DNA from: Tautonia sociabilis
GTDB taxonomy: Bacteria > Planctomycetota > Planctomycetia > Isosphaerales > Isosphaeraceae
Direction of reading: 5' to 3'
DNA: 64,000 nt
Assembly: GCF_003977685.1 (NCBI RefSeq)
Contig: NZ_RYZH01000008.1
Location: forward strand, 62,001 to 126,000
The position numbers and the translations under genes are program-made. The number at the start of each line of letters is the position of its first letter. Positions within the stretch are counted from its first letter, which is position 1. Below, piece by piece: positions 50,215 through 59,357 of this stretch. The notes beneath the pieces are model-generated. The model saw only the letters and a program-made list of their open reading frames with translations. It did not search any database and was not told the origin of the DNA.

Positions 50215-51156
50215 ATGACGAGGGTGAGCCTCCGGAAGAGGGGGTTGACGCTCATCGAGGTGTTGGTCGTTGTTTCGGTGATCGCCATCCTCATCGGAAT
50301 TGCGATCCCCGCCGTCTCGGCAGCCCGCTCGGCGATGCGTCGCGCCGACTGTGCGAACAACTTGCGTCAGATCGGGCTCGCCTTGCATGCCTACGAGGCG
50401 GCATCGGGGGCGTTCCCCACGGCGACGAGCGGCCCCCCCAGCTCTCGATCGTTCCTGGTGGCGGTGCTCCCCCATCTGGAACACTCATCCCTCTACAACG
50501 CGATCAATTTCCAGGTCCGTCTGGCCAGTGTCTGGGAGCCGAACCGCACGGCGATGACGACGACGCTTGATGTCTTGCTGTGTCCATCCGACGGGGCCGA
50601 CCTCGCCGGCTGGCCCTCCGCGACAAACTACGCGGGGAATCAGGGGAGCGGGGTCCAGAAATACGGCTTCAACGGCGTCTTTCGAGGACTCGAGGCCGTT
50701 CGGATCCGCGACATTACCGATGGGACGAGCCAGACAGCGGCGGTTTCGGAATGGGTGATCGGGCCCCAATCTCCCGCGATCCGCGACCCGCTCCGCTCGG
50801 TCTTCCGGACTCCAACCTCGCTCATCGAGCCGGATCAACTCGATCTCTTCGCGGCAGCCTGCCAGGCGGTGGATCCGATCGAGGCACCGGTCACGGTCCA
50901 TCCGAAGGGGGCCAACTGGTTCTTCGGCGAGTTCGGCTCTTGTCTCTACAACCACGTGCTCACACCGGGCGAGAAGAGCTGCCTGAACCAGACCGCCTAT
51001 CAGGAGGGGGCCTGGACCTCGGGGAGTTTGCATCGGGCCGGTGTGAACCTCCTCTTCGCGGACGGGCGCGTCCTCTTCGAGCGAAGCAACGTCGACCCGA
51101 TGGTCTGGCGAGCCTTGGCGAGCCGGAATGGGGGTGAGGTCGTCAACGTGCCTTGA
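50215..51156 (+). CDS. DUF1559 domain protein with type IV pilin-like N-terminus
   Basis: A 313-residue protein. I chose ATG 50215 (GAGGAG upstream) over 50191. The prepilin-like segment 'KRGLTLIEVLVVVSVIAILIG' has the unusual G-L cleavage site instead of G-F. Then 'AARSAMRRADCANNLRQIGLALHAYEAASGAF' replaces the common QSAREAARR block, and 'GVNLLFADGRVLFERSNVDP' ends the family domain. 'IRDITDGTSQTAAVSEW' is the conserved mid block. The gene is co-directional with a lipoprotein gene just upstream. Compared with the DUF1559 proteins at 644-1732 and 42634-43539 it is divergent in the N-terminal motif and lower in GC, suggesting separate ancestry or transfer. Confidence 0.9.
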   Translation: MTRVSLRKRGLTLIEVLVVVSVIAILIGIAIPAVSAARSAMRRADCANNLRQIGLALHAYEAASGAFPTATSGPPSSRSFLVAVLPHLEHSSLYNAINFQVRLASVWEPNRTAMTTTLDVLLCPSDGADLAGWPSATNYAGNQGSGVQKYGFNGVFRGLEAVRIRDITDGTSQTAAVSEWVIGPQSPAIRDPLRSVFRTPTSLIEPDQLDLFAAACQAVDPIEAPVTVHPKGANWFFGEFGSCLYNHVLTPGEKSCLNQTAYQEGAWTSGSLHRAGVNLLFADGRVLFERSNVDPMVWRALASRNGGEVVNVP

Positions 51157-51191
51157 GGTGACTGCCCACCCGCTCCGGCATCGGCGCCGCC

Positions 51192-51632
51192 TCATCGGTC
51201 CGGATGGCCCTTGAGCCCCGGTTCGCCCCGATCCGGTTCCGGACGATCCCGGGCTCCGGCCCCCTGGCCATCGCCGGGGGGTCGCGTCTGGTCCCAGGCG
51301 CTGAGCACCACGGAGTCTCCCCCGTCGATCTCGAACGGCTCGTCGTCCAGCACAACCCCGCCCCGGGTCATGACGAGCCGGTGCGCCCCCATCGACAGCT
51401 CGACGACCAGGGGGGCGAAGCGCCTCCCCTCGATCTCGAAGGTCACGCCCCCGACCGCCACAGTGACATCGGGCTCGACCACGTGGACGACCGCCGTCCC
51501 CGTCGTCGGGCCGACCTCGACGAGCAAGAACCCCAGGAACCCGCTCCCGAGCAGACCCCCCCCCAGCCAGCCCGCCACGTTCCCCTTCCAGAAGGTCAGC
51601 CTGCCGAGTAACCGGATGAGATTCAAGCCCAT
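51192..51632 (-). CDS. Single-TM protein resembling a Ser/Thr kinase C-terminal tail (PEGA-like)
   Basis: A 146-residue protein with GGGAGG before ATG 51632. One membrane helix (VAGWLGGGLLGSGFLGFLLVEV) is followed by 'TTGTAVVHVVEPDVTVAVGG', 'FEIEGRRFAPLVVELSMGAHRLVMTRGGVVLDDEPFEI' and 'VVLSAWDQ'. This TM-GTLVVEVxxPDVxVxxDG-...-L..G.H.L...KDG pattern is what planctomycete Ser/Thr kinases carry after their kinase domain (a PEGA-like module). No kinase domain is present here. Either a stand-alone periplasmic module or the surviving end of a truncated kinase; a good ribosome-binding site favours an expressed gene. The Arg/Gly/Asp-rich tail is low complexity. Confidence 0.68.
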   Translation of the reverse strand: MGLNLIRLLGRLTFWKGNVAGWLGGGLLGSGFLGFLLVEVGPTTGTAVVHVVEPDVTVAVGGVTFEIEGRRFAPLVVELSMGAHRLVMTRGGVVLDDEPFEIDGGDSVVLSAWDQTRPPGDGQGAGARDRPEPDRGEPGLKGHPDR

Positions 51633-52238
51633 TGTCCATCCTCCCACTCACATAGCAATCAAGTAATTATATAAACACGAGCACTCGAGCAACCTCGGCC
51701 CTCGAAATCAAGGACAGACGTCCGACCGTCCCACCGACACCCGCCGGTGACATCGCCAGCGGCGGGGGAAACGGAGGACACGGTGCCCGTCGACGGGTCG
51801 CCCGCCGACCGATCGCCTCTCGAGCTCGCGCAACCGATCATCGGTTGCGTGATGCAAGCCGTCCTCCCGATGACTTCCTTGGGCCGGCCCACACGGGCCC
51901 ACCTCCGCCCATCGGAGGGGACGATCCCCCAGAACCGGGGACGGATCGATCGCCACTCGGCGCTCGCCTCCCCGGGATGCCGGGCTCCGGATCACCCCGC
52001 GAGATCCCTCCTGGATGCGGGAGGGTCCTCGCTACCGAGATCTTAGCGATGATCGCACGATTATTGGCCAGGAAACACGAAAATTTGGCGACATGACTCC
52101 GGGTCCGTCCGATCGGGCCCGGGAACGGCCTCCTCCCCGGAACGCACTCGGGGGTTTGGAGGACGGATGAGGGGCCCAGCCTCGGCGTCCCGGGACGGGG
52201 GCGCCGAGGGACGCATCGGCCGAGGGGGGGGAGGCGGC
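51633..52238. other. Intergenic region, two AT-rich patches
   Basis: 606 bases. AT-rich patches lie at about 51655-51690 (upstream of the leftward PEGA-like gene, a fitting place for its promoter) and at about 52040-52095, where ATTATTGG and GAAAATTTGG stand out. No gene with a ribosome-binding site, repeat or hairpin of note was found. Confidence 0.45.
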
Positions 52239-53090
52239 TCAGCGGCCGGCGGGAGGCTCGGGCAGGATGGCGACGATCCGGGTCGGGCCGCCGCTGCCGC
52301 CGCCGATCTTCATGGGGAAGGCGAGGACGACGGCGCCGGCCTCGGGGAGCCGGTCGAGGTTGGCGACGTTCTCCAGACCGAACAGGCCGGCGCCGTTGAG
52401 GATCCGGTGCGTGGCGAAGTCCTTCGAGGGGCCGTGGTCGAGGCTCGCCGTGTCCAGCCCGACTCCCGAAACGGCCCGCTCGGTCGCCAGCCAGCGGGCG
52501 GCGTCGGGGCCGATGCCGGGGAAGTGGAGGTTGGCGACGTCGCCGGGGGCATCGGTTCCCAGATAGCGCTTCTTGTCGGGCCAAAAGGTTCCGAATCCGG
52601 TGCGGACAAGGACGATTGCCCCGTCGGGGATGCGGCCGTGCTCGGCCTCCCAGGCGGTCAGATCCTCGACGCGGAGCTGATAATCGGGGTCGGCGGCGCA
52701 GGCCTCGGTCACGTCGACCACGGCGGCGGGGCCGATCAAGCGTCGGATCGGGATCTGATCGGCCGTCTCCTGCCCTTCGGCGAAGTGGATCGGGGCGTCG
52801 AGGTGGGTCCCGCCGTGCTCGCTGCCGGCGTAGGTGGCGGAGGCGTACCAGCCTCCCTCGAGCACTCCCCAGCGGGTCCGCTCGTGGTGGAAGGGCTCGT
52901 CGAGCGGCCAGGAGATGGTCTGTTCGTCGAAGGTGTGGGTCAGGTCGATCGCCCGGCCCTGGAGCAGGGCCGCGAGCGCCTCGGCTTGCTCCAGATCACC
53001 CCCCTCCCCCCTCATCCCCAACGAGGCGATCAGGCCGGCCGCGAGGATCGTGGCGGCCAGCGTCGAGACGGTGCCGATCCGGTGTCGCAT
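52239..53090 (-). CDS. Cyclase family protein (kynurenine formamidase-like), exported
   Basis: A 283-residue protein with a hydrophobic N-terminus (STLAATILAAGLIASLGM). The cyclase-family metal site is 'GSEHGGTHLDAPIHFAEG' (HxGTHxDxPxH). Earlier, 'AIDLTHTFDEQTISWPLDE' is the usual family opening. Later blocks: 'LVRTGFGTFWPD', 'FPGIGPDAARWLA', 'AVSGVGLDTASLDHGPSKDFATHRILNGAGLFGLENVANLDRLP' and 'VVLAFPMKIGGGSGGPTRIVAIL'. Family members hydrolyse N-formylkynurenine, isatin or polyketide cyclisation substrates; an exported copy is likely to act on something else. Single gene, leftward. Confidence 0.92.
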   Translation of the reverse strand: MRHRIGTVSTLAATILAAGLIASLGMRGEGGDLEQAEALAALLQGRAIDLTHTFDEQTISWPLDEPFHHERTRWGVLEGGWYASATYAGSEHGGTHLDAPIHFAEGQETADQIPIRRLIGPAAVVDVTEACAADPDYQLRVEDLTAWEAEHGRIPDGAIVLVRTGFGTFWPDKKRYLGTDAPGDVANLHFPGIGPDAARWLATERAVSGVGLDTASLDHGPSKDFATHRILNGAGLFGLENVANLDRLPEAGAVVLAFPMKIGGGSGGPTRIVAILPEPPAGR

Positions 53091-53508
53091 GGGACGGTCT
53101 CCCGGGGTTCGAGGCCCCGAGCCACCGGGAGCCGCCGCGACTCCCGGCACGGACTCGGCCGGTCGGCGTCCCCGATTCCAGGGGCCTCGCGGTTCGTCAG
53201 CCGGTCGAGCGCGGCAGCCGCGAACGGCTTCATCTTACTCGCCGTCGCGTTGTCCGCCAGGTCCCGGAGCCGCCCGATCGCGTCCGGGGTGCCTGGAATT
53301 CCTGATCCGGTGGGGAGGACCTGTCCTCTCCGAAACCTCGGCGTCGGCGACGAGTTCGGCGACGATGCCCCTCAGACCGGACCCCGCCGGGATCAACCCG
53401 GATGAGACCGGGCCCCTTCGGGGAAACCTCGGGGATCGGGCGGTCCGGGGCCTGGCCGCGGGATCGCCGGGGGCGGACGGCGGCTCCCGGCGATGGCGAG
53501 CGGAGCGG
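53091..53508. other. Intergenic region, no gene seen
   Basis: 418 bases between the cyclase start and the M1 peptidase stop, all GC-rich. An open minus-strand frame (53030-53233) starting MKPFAAAALDRLTN overlaps the cyclase and lacks a ribosome-binding site, so it was not called. No terminator hairpin was identified. Confidence 0.4.
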
Positions 53509-55917
53509 TCAATTGCCGTCGTCGGAGTCGTCGTCCCGCTGGCCGGGCTCCTCCGACTCGGCCTCCTGCTTCTTCTCCTCCTCGGCCTTCTGGGCCCGGC
53601 GCATGGGGTTGTCGCCGCCTCGGCGAGCGGACTTGAACAGCTCGAAGCGGGTGGGGACGGCGCGGGGGGGCCAGTGGTTGTTGTCGAGGTCGACGTCGGC
53701 GGTCTCCAGGTGCGGGTCGAGGGTGATCGAGGCGATCTCCTTCTCGGTCAGCAGCAGCTTGGAGACCTTCTCGGAGTTCCGGCGCCAGATCTCGGCGGGG
53801 ATGCGGACCTCCTCGGTGGTGCCGTCCTCGAACTGGAGCTCGAGGATCACGGGCATGACCAAGCCGCCGAGGTTGGCCAGGTCAACGACGTAGAAGTTGG
53901 CCTCGGTCCGCAGGAGCTCCTTCTCCTCGTCGGAGAGGCCGGCGAGGAACTTCTCGAAGGCTTGCGTCTCGTCCTCGGTGACGGCGAGCTCGTCGTACTC
54001 GTTGTAGAAGTCCCTCAGGCCGGGCTTCTCGTCGACGAGCTTGGGCAGGTCCTTGTTGCGCTGCTGGGAGAGGGTGGTGGGCTCCTCGTCGCGCTTCTTG
54101 CGTTCGAGGGCCTTCCTCACCTCGGGGTCGCCGGTGTCGATGGCAAAGAGCTTCACGTCATCGATGGCGATATCCACATGATCGGTGGTGTAGAACCAGC
54201 CGCGCCAGAACCAGTCGAGGTCGGTGCCGGAGGCGTCTTCCAGGGAGCGGAAGAGGTCGGCCGGCTGGGGGCGCTTGAACTTCCAGCGGCGGGCGTATTC
54301 GCGGAAGGCGTAGTCGAACAGCTCCCGGCCGAGGATGCTCTCGCGGAGGATGTTCAGCGCCGTGGCGGGCTTGGCATAGGCGTTGTTGCCGAACTGGAGG
54401 ATCGTCTCGCTGTTGGTCATGATCGGCACCTGGTCGGTGCTGCGCATGTAGGAGACGATATCCTTGGGCTCGCCGCGCCAGGAGGGGTAATTCTCCTCCC
54501 ACTCCTGCTCGGCGAGGTACTGGAGGAAGGTGTTGATTCCCTCATCCATCCAGGTCCACTGGCGCTCGTCGCTGTTGACGATCATCGGGAAGTAGTTGTG
54601 GCCGACCTCGTGGATGATGACGGAGATCAGCCCGTACTTCGTCCGCTCGGAGTAGGTGCCGTCTTCCTCCGGCCGGGGGCCGTTGAAGCAGATCATCGGG
54701 TACTCCATCCCGCCGACCGGCCCGTTGACCGACTGGGCCACCGGATACGGGTACTCGAACGTATAGCGCGAGTAGACGTTCAGGGTGTGGATGATCGCGG
54801 CGGTCGAGTACTTGCTCCAGAGCGGCTCCCCCTCGTTCGGGTAGAAGGACATGGCCATCACCTGGTTGCCGCCGACGTCGTGTCCCTGGGCGTCCCAGAT
54901 GAACTTGCGGGACGAGGCGAAGGCGAAGTCGCGGACGTTCTCGGCGCGGAAGATCCAGGTCTTCTTGCCGGAGGGCTTGGACTTCTCGTTCTCCTTCGCC
55001 TCCTCGGGGGTGACGATGAAGACGGGAGCGTCGGCGGTCCTTGCCTGCTCCAGGCGCTCGATCCATTCGGGCTTGAGCACATCTTCCGGATTGACCAAGA
55101 CGCCGGTGGCCGAGACGACGTGGTCGTCGGGGACGGTGATGCGGACGAGGTAGTCGCCGAATTCCAGGGTGAACTCGCCGGAGCCGAGGAACTGCTTGTG
55201 CTGCCAGCCGTTGACGTCGGTGTAGGCGGCCATGCGGGGGAACCACTGGGCGATCTCGTAGATGCAGTTGCCGTCCTGCTCGAAGTACTCGAAGCCGGTC
55301 CGGCCGCCGATGACGTCGGAGTCGTTGATCGCGTAGTCCCAGGAGACGGAGAAGACGAACTGCTCGCCGGTCTGCAACGGGGCGGGCAGGTCGATGCGCA
55401 TCATGGTCTTGTTGATGGTGTACGCCAGCGGGTCGCCGGAGGAGGCCTCGACGCTGCGGATGTTCACGCCGCCGTCGAAGCCGCGGCGGGCGAGCAGGCG
55501 ACGGAGGGCATCGAACGGGACTCGGCCGTCCAGATTGGGGGCGGTGGCGGTGGTGACGGCGTCGGCGTCGGGGCGGAAGTGGTTCGGGTCGAGCTGGAGC
55601 CAGAGGTAGCCGAGGGGGTCGGGAGAGCTGTTGGTGTAGGTGATCGTCTCTCGGCCGATGATGCGGCGGGCCTCGTCGTCGAGTTCCACGTCGATGACGT
55701 GGTCGGCCCGCTGCTGCCAGTAGCCTCGGCCGGGGGCGCCGGAGGCGGTGCGGGCCTCGTTGGGGGTGGGGAGGATCTCCTCCAGTTGGCGGAACTTGTC
55801 TTCCTGCCGGTACTTCTCGTTCTTGATCTGGCCCGAGGCCGCCGGGGACAGCAGCAGGAGGGCGAGCATCGGGGCCATCGCCGCCGGGACTCGGCGGGTC
55901 CGGGTCGTGGTGCGCAT
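53509..55917 (-). CDS. M1 family zinc metallopeptidase, exported
   Basis: An 802-residue protein with signal peptide (MRTTTRTRRVPAAMAPMLALLLLSPAASG; cleavage near 29). The M1 aminopeptidase core is clear: the substrate-recognition motif 'VGGMEYPMICFN' (GAMEN-like) and the zinc motif HEVGHNYFP, with His 436, Glu 437 and His 440, followed by the third ligand Glu in 'MDEGINTFLQYLAEQEWE'. The C-terminal domain includes 'FDYAFREYARRWKFKRPQPADLFRSLEDASGTDLDWFWRGWFYTTDH', the usual M1 'DW...W' block. The last 60 residues are acidic and Lys/Glu-rich. It should act on peptides in the periplasm or outside. Confidence 0.94.
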   Translation of the reverse strand: MRTTTRTRRVPAAMAPMLALLLLSPAASGQIKNEKYRQEDKFRQLEEILPTPNEARTASGAPGRGYWQQRADHVIDVELDDEARRIIGRETITYTNSSPDPLGYLWLQLDPNHFRPDADAVTTATAPNLDGRVPFDALRRLLARRGFDGGVNIRSVEASSGDPLAYTINKTMMRIDLPAPLQTGEQFVFSVSWDYAINDSDVIGGRTGFEYFEQDGNCIYEIAQWFPRMAAYTDVNGWQHKQFLGSGEFTLEFGDYLVRITVPDDHVVSATGVLVNPEDVLKPEWIERLEQARTADAPVFIVTPEEAKENEKSKPSGKKTWIFRAENVRDFAFASSRKFIWDAQGHDVGGNQVMAMSFYPNEGEPLWSKYSTAAIIHTLNVYSRYTFEYPYPVAQSVNGPVGGMEYPMICFNGPRPEEDGTYSERTKYGLISVIIHEVGHNYFPMIVNSDERQWTWMDEGINTFLQYLAEQEWEENYPSWRGEPKDIVSYMRSTDQVPIMTNSETILQFGNNAYAKPATALNILRESILGRELFDYAFREYARRWKFKRPQPADLFRSLEDASGTDLDWFWRGWFYTTDHVDIAIDDVKLFAIDTGDPEVRKALERKKRDEEPTTLSQQRNKDLPKLVDEKPGLRDFYNEYDELAVTEDETQAFEKFLAGLSDEEKELLRTEANFYVVDLANLGGLVMPVILELQFEDGTTEEVRIPAEIWRRNSEKVSKLLLTEKEIASITLDPHLETADVDLDNNHWPPRAVPTRFELFKSARRGGDNPMRRAQKAEEEKKQEAESEEPGQRDDDSDDGN

Positions 55918-56064
55918 CGTCGTTCGACTCGAAGGTGCGGGTTCGTTGCGGCGGCTGGGCGCCGGGGCGCCCGCGATCGGATGAGCCCGGTCGGGAGAGG
56001 GCTTTCGATCTTGGGGGCCGCGACCCCCGGTGTCAAGCAAGCCGGGGAGGATCCGGGCGGAGGG

Positions 56065-57177
56065 TCAGCGGAAGCGGTAGCGGGGGTTGGTCGGGTCGAA
56101 GTCGAGGTCGACGGGGGAGGCGTCGGGGTCGAACGACTCGACGATGTAGCAGCCTCCCAGGGGGGGAGGGGTGCCGGGGGAGTCGGGCCAGTCGTGGTAG
56201 CGGTAAGAGCGGGGCAGGAGGGTCTCGGGGTCGAAGCGGACCTCGACGCGGGCGAAGGGGCGGCCGTCGGCGGGGGCGTCGTAGCGCTGGACGGAGCGGA
56301 GCTCGGTCCGGCCGTCCTCCCCCTCGACCCGGTCGAGCACGACCGAGGCGCCGGGGTCCTCCCGGTCGCGGTCGGCGGCGTCGAGGAGGCGGCGGGCGAC
56401 CGGCAGCAGGCCGGCCTCGGTGATCGGGAAGCGACTCTGCGACATCGCCAGCGGAGACTCCGGGTGCAGCTCGATCGGCGGCACGAGCAGGCCGAGCAGC
56501 CCTCCGCCGGGATGCGAGAGCAGCTTACCGCCCCGGAGGCCCTCCACGTAGATGATCTCGCAGCCCTCGTCCACGCCGATGTCCTTCAGGTAGACCGACG
56601 CGGGCCGATGCCGCACCTTCATCTGCAGCCTCTGCTCCCGGAGCCAGGAGCCGCCGACCCGCTCTCGGCGGCGGATGATCGCCTCGTAGCCGTCGAGCCG
56701 CTCCAGGCGGCCGACCAGGGCGAGCATCGCTCGGTGGAGCCTCCGCTTCGCCTCGGGACCGGTCAGGGGGCCGTCGGGCCAGCCGACGGGAGAGAGGGGG
56801 TCGGGGGCCGGCCCGGCCTCCGAGACGGGAAGCTCGGGGGCCGGGGCCCAGGACGACGAGGGTGCCCCCGCCGCGTCAATCGGCGCCGAGACCATCCAGC
56901 GCACGCCGGCCGCCAGCACGACCGGGGAGATCGCCAGCAGGACGATCCCTCGCCATCTCCTCGCCGAAGCCCTGAGCCGATCGCTGCCCTGCCCCATCTC
57001 GCCTCGGTCCTCGGTGCGGCCGACGATCGGGGCCGACCACCCGCCGCCCGGCTCCTGCCCGCGTCGTCCTGCCGGGACGCCCCCGCGCCGATCGCTCCGG
57101 TCGCGGAGCCCGGCCCCGATCCCGAGGGAATCCGGCCCGGGAGGTCGGCCCTCGCCGCCGGGGTCGGGGGTGTGCAT
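56065..57177 (-). CDS. DUF1571 domain-containing protein
   Basis: A 370-residue protein from ATG 57177; an internal ATG at 56997 (MGQGSDRLRAS) with a closer GAGG is an equally plausible start, which would remove 60 low-complexity residues. After this comes one membrane helix (WRGIVLLAISPVVLAAGVRW), so the rest is extracytoplasmic. The DUF1571 pattern is 'LDGYEAIIRRRERVGGSWLREQRLQMKVRHRPASVYL', 'EIIYVEGLRGGKLLSHPGG', 'AMSQSRFPITEAGLLPVARRLLDAADRDR', 'VEVRFDPETLLPRSYRYHDWP', and 'CYIVESFDPDA'. The family is LolA/LolB-like in fold by general expectation and probably handles lipid or lipoprotein; not proven. Leftward, 147 bases upstream of the M1 gene. Confidence 0.85.
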   Translation of the reverse strand: MHTPDPGGEGRPPGPDSLGIGAGLRDRSDRRGGVPAGRRGQEPGGGWSAPIVGRTEDRGEMGQGSDRLRASARRWRGIVLLAISPVVLAAGVRWMVSAPIDAAGAPSSSWAPAPELPVSEAGPAPDPLSPVGWPDGPLTGPEAKRRLHRAMLALVGRLERLDGYEAIIRRRERVGGSWLREQRLQMKVRHRPASVYLKDIGVDEGCEIIYVEGLRGGKLLSHPGGGLLGLLVPPIELHPESPLAMSQSRFPITEAGLLPVARRLLDAADRDREDPGASVVLDRVEGEDGRTELRSVQRYDAPADGRPFARVEVRFDPETLLPRSYRYHDWPDSPGTPPPLGGCYIVESFDPDASPVDLDFDPTNPRYRFR

Positions 57178-57360
57178 GGAATCCCATTCTAGAGCAACGG
57201 GCAGGCCGAGACGACCATCGAACGCCCACCCCTGCCGATTTCCCCCCGGCTCTCCCGCTTGCCCCGGCACTCGCCTCGCATGCCGGCCTCCTCGCCCGGC
57301 ACGGCCCGGATCCGGGAGCGGCGCGCGCCGGAACGATTCCTCAACCATTAACCCCCAAAG

Positions 57361-57550
57361 AAGTTACGCAAGCACAATGGCTTCGTTCCGTCTCGGTTCG
57401 ACCGGGGTGTCCCCGCCGCTCCGGGGGCCGATCGGCGGGGAGGAGAGGACCGAGCGGTGCGCCGCCAATCCCCGGCGGGTGCGCGCGGGCCCCATTCCGG
57501 ATCTTGTTTTTCAACATGAAGTTGCGGCAACACAATGGCTTCGTTCCGTC
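57361..57550. repeat. Two 32-bp direct repeats
   Basis: Copies at 57361-57392 and 57519-57550 share the exact 20-base core CACAATGGCTTCGTTCCGTC and the flanking AAGTT, differing only at a few positions in between (AAGTTACGCAAG versus AAGTTGCGGCAA). They are 158 bases apart, in the 640-base noncoding stretch (57178-57818) upstream of the DUF1571 gene. That stretch has no gene. The second copy is preceded by an AT-rich patch, CTTGTTTTTCAACATG. Confidence 0.9.
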
Positions 57551-57818
57551 GCGAGGTGCGCCGGATGATGCCTCGAGTCGTCGTCAGGCTGGGGAGGGAG
57601 GCGGGGCGCCCCGGCGGTCGGGGGGGATCCAGGTGCACGGTCGTCGAGCTTGCCAAAGAGCGGGGCGGACGGAGGGCGCCCCGGGGAAGGCGACTCCCCT
57701 GTCCAGATGATCGGAAGCCGGGCGGTTGGCGGTGACCCGGCCTCCGATCGGGCCGTCCCGGGGTCGACCCGGCCCGGGCTTCCCCGGGCCGGAGGAGCAA
57801 CCGCCGAGGACTCCGGGA

Positions 57819-59213
57819 TCAGCGTTCCAGGAACGGGCCCTCGGATCGGGCGCGCTGGTAGCGGGAGCGCCAGAGGTCGGAGCCGTCGTCGGGCACCAGG
57901 CGGGAGTCGACTCCCCGCTCGAAGTAGGGGATGACGCCGGCGTTGGCGGCGGTGAGCATGAAGTTGACTCGGCCGGTGTTGGCGGTGTACATGCGTCGGC
58001 CATCGGGCCAGGAGGTTTCGATCAGGCGGGGGGGATCGGGGCGCTCGGCGGGCTTCTCGACGCGGTAGCGGTCCAGCGCGTCTCGGTCGAGCTCGAAGCC
58101 GAGGCCGGGGCCGGTGGGGATGGCGGAGCGGCCTTCCTTGACGACGATGGGTTCCTTCAGCAGCCGGCTGGCGAAGAGCTGGTGGCAGTTGACGGCCGGC
58201 CAGGTGGCGTGGCTGAGCACGGCGCCGCAGTGCAGCGACCAGGCGGCGGTGATGTCGGAGCCGACCAACTGGAGCCAGAACGGCAGATCCGCCGTGGCGG
58301 CCACGGCGCCGGTGTCGATCAGTCGGCTGGCTCCTCCGCCGACGACGAAGCCGTCGCAGACGTCCCGCTTGATGACGACGGCCGGCCGGGGAGTGCCGTA
58401 GTGCAGCGCCAGCGGGGTTTCGACCTCCTGGCGGATGCGGACGTTCCCCTCGACGTCCGACTGGGGAATGGGAGTCTCGAAGATGGCGACCTGGGGGGTC
58501 TGCTCCAGCTCCTTGAGGATGGGGAGGCCGCGATCGGCGGTGAGCAGGGTGTCGTTGAAGTCGACGCCGATCTTGAAGTCCTTGGGGAGGGTGTCCCGGA
58601 CGGCGTCGGCGCAGGCCCAGATGTCGAACCAGGGGCGGCCCTTGGTCTTCATGGCGAGGTAGCCCTGCGCGAGGGCCTCCTTGCACTCGGAGACCCAGTC
58701 GGCCGGCGGGATGTCGATGTTCCACCACGACAGGGGAGTGGTGTCGTGGACCTGCTCGCCGAGCAGGCGGTGCAGCGGCACGTCGAGGGCGCGGGCAACG
58801 GCGTCGAAGAGGGCCTGCTGGAGCCCCGAGCCGAGGGAGTCGTCCCACATCAGGGCGGCGGCGTTCTGGCCCTGGGCTCGGGCGACGTCCTCGTCGCTGG
58901 TGACGCCCCAGGTGTAGTAGAGCATCGTCTCGCCGAAGCCGACGTGGCCGGAGCCGAGGGTGACCTCGCAGATTTCGAACAGATCCCAGTGCGGGATCTC
59001 CCGGGCCATCGCCCGGCCGGGCGTCTCTCGGAAGGGGAGGCGGACGGTGGTGCGCTCGATCTTCTCGACGCGGAAGTCGGCCCCCCGGGCCTTTCGGGCG
59101 GCCCAGGCGCGGGGGCCGGAGCCAGCGAGGGTGGCCGCCAGCGCAAGGCCCGAGGCGCCGAGGAAGCGGCGACGGTCGATCAGGGCGGCGGAACGTCGGC
59201 GGTCGGTCGGCAT
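57819..59213 (-). CDS. Enolase-superfamily protein (mandelate racemase/muconate lactonising type), Tat-exported
   Basis: A 464-residue protein starting MPTDRRRSAALIDRRRFLG, a twin-arginine signal (RRRFLGASGLAL) ending near 'AWAARKARG'. The MR/MLE fold has the capping domain ('FRVEKIERTTVRLPFRET', 'GFGETMLYY') and the barrel with 'LAMKTKGRPWFDIWACADAVRD' (the K-x-K-like strand), metal ligands expected in 'IGVDFNDTL' (Asp), 'AIFETPIP' (Glu) and a later strand, and 'GFVVGGGASRL'. Enzymes of the superfamily abstract a proton alpha to a carboxylate; substrates are usually sugar acids or amino acid derivatives. Export is unusual but common among planctomycete copies. It is a single gene, preceded by a GGTCG-rich spacer. 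Confidence 0.88.
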   Translation of the reverse strand: MPTDRRRSAALIDRRRFLGASGLALAATLAGSGPRAWAARKARGADFRVEKIERTTVRLPFRETPGRAMAREIPHWDLFEICEVTLGSGHVGFGETMLYYTWGVTSDEDVARAQGQNAAALMWDDSLGSGLQQALFDAVARALDVPLHRLLGEQVHDTTPLSWWNIDIPPADWVSECKEALAQGYLAMKTKGRPWFDIWACADAVRDTLPKDFKIGVDFNDTLLTADRGLPILKELEQTPQVAIFETPIPQSDVEGNVRIRQEVETPLALHYGTPRPAVVIKRDVCDGFVVGGGASRLIDTGAVAATADLPFWLQLVGSDITAAWSLHCGAVLSHATWPAVNCHQLFASRLLKEPIVVKEGRSAIPTGPGLGFELDRDALDRYRVEKPAERPDPPRLIETSWPDGRRMYTANTGRVNFMLTAANAGVIPYFERGVDSRLVPDDGSDLWRSRYQRARSEGPFLER

Positions 59214-59357
59214 GGGAGGCCCTCGCTCGGCTCGGGTTCCGGTCGGTCGGGGGACGGGTCGGGTCGGCCCGGGATCTCCAACCTTTGTGCAACAGGCGTA
59301 GTCTACGGCCGTCGCCGCGACGGCTCAACGAGGGACCGCGGGGGGAAGGAAGCGCGC

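Noticed and set aside
53030-53233. Small minus-strand open frame beginning MKPFAAAALDRLTN
   Set aside because: Overlaps the start and signal peptide of the cyclase gene on the same strand, no ribosome-binding site, and no recognisable domain.
57348-57800. A 150-codon minus-strand open frame across the 32-bp repeats
   Set aside because: Low-complexity Arg/Pro-rich product, no ribosome-binding site, and the repeats differ in phase, so they do not encode a repeated peptide.
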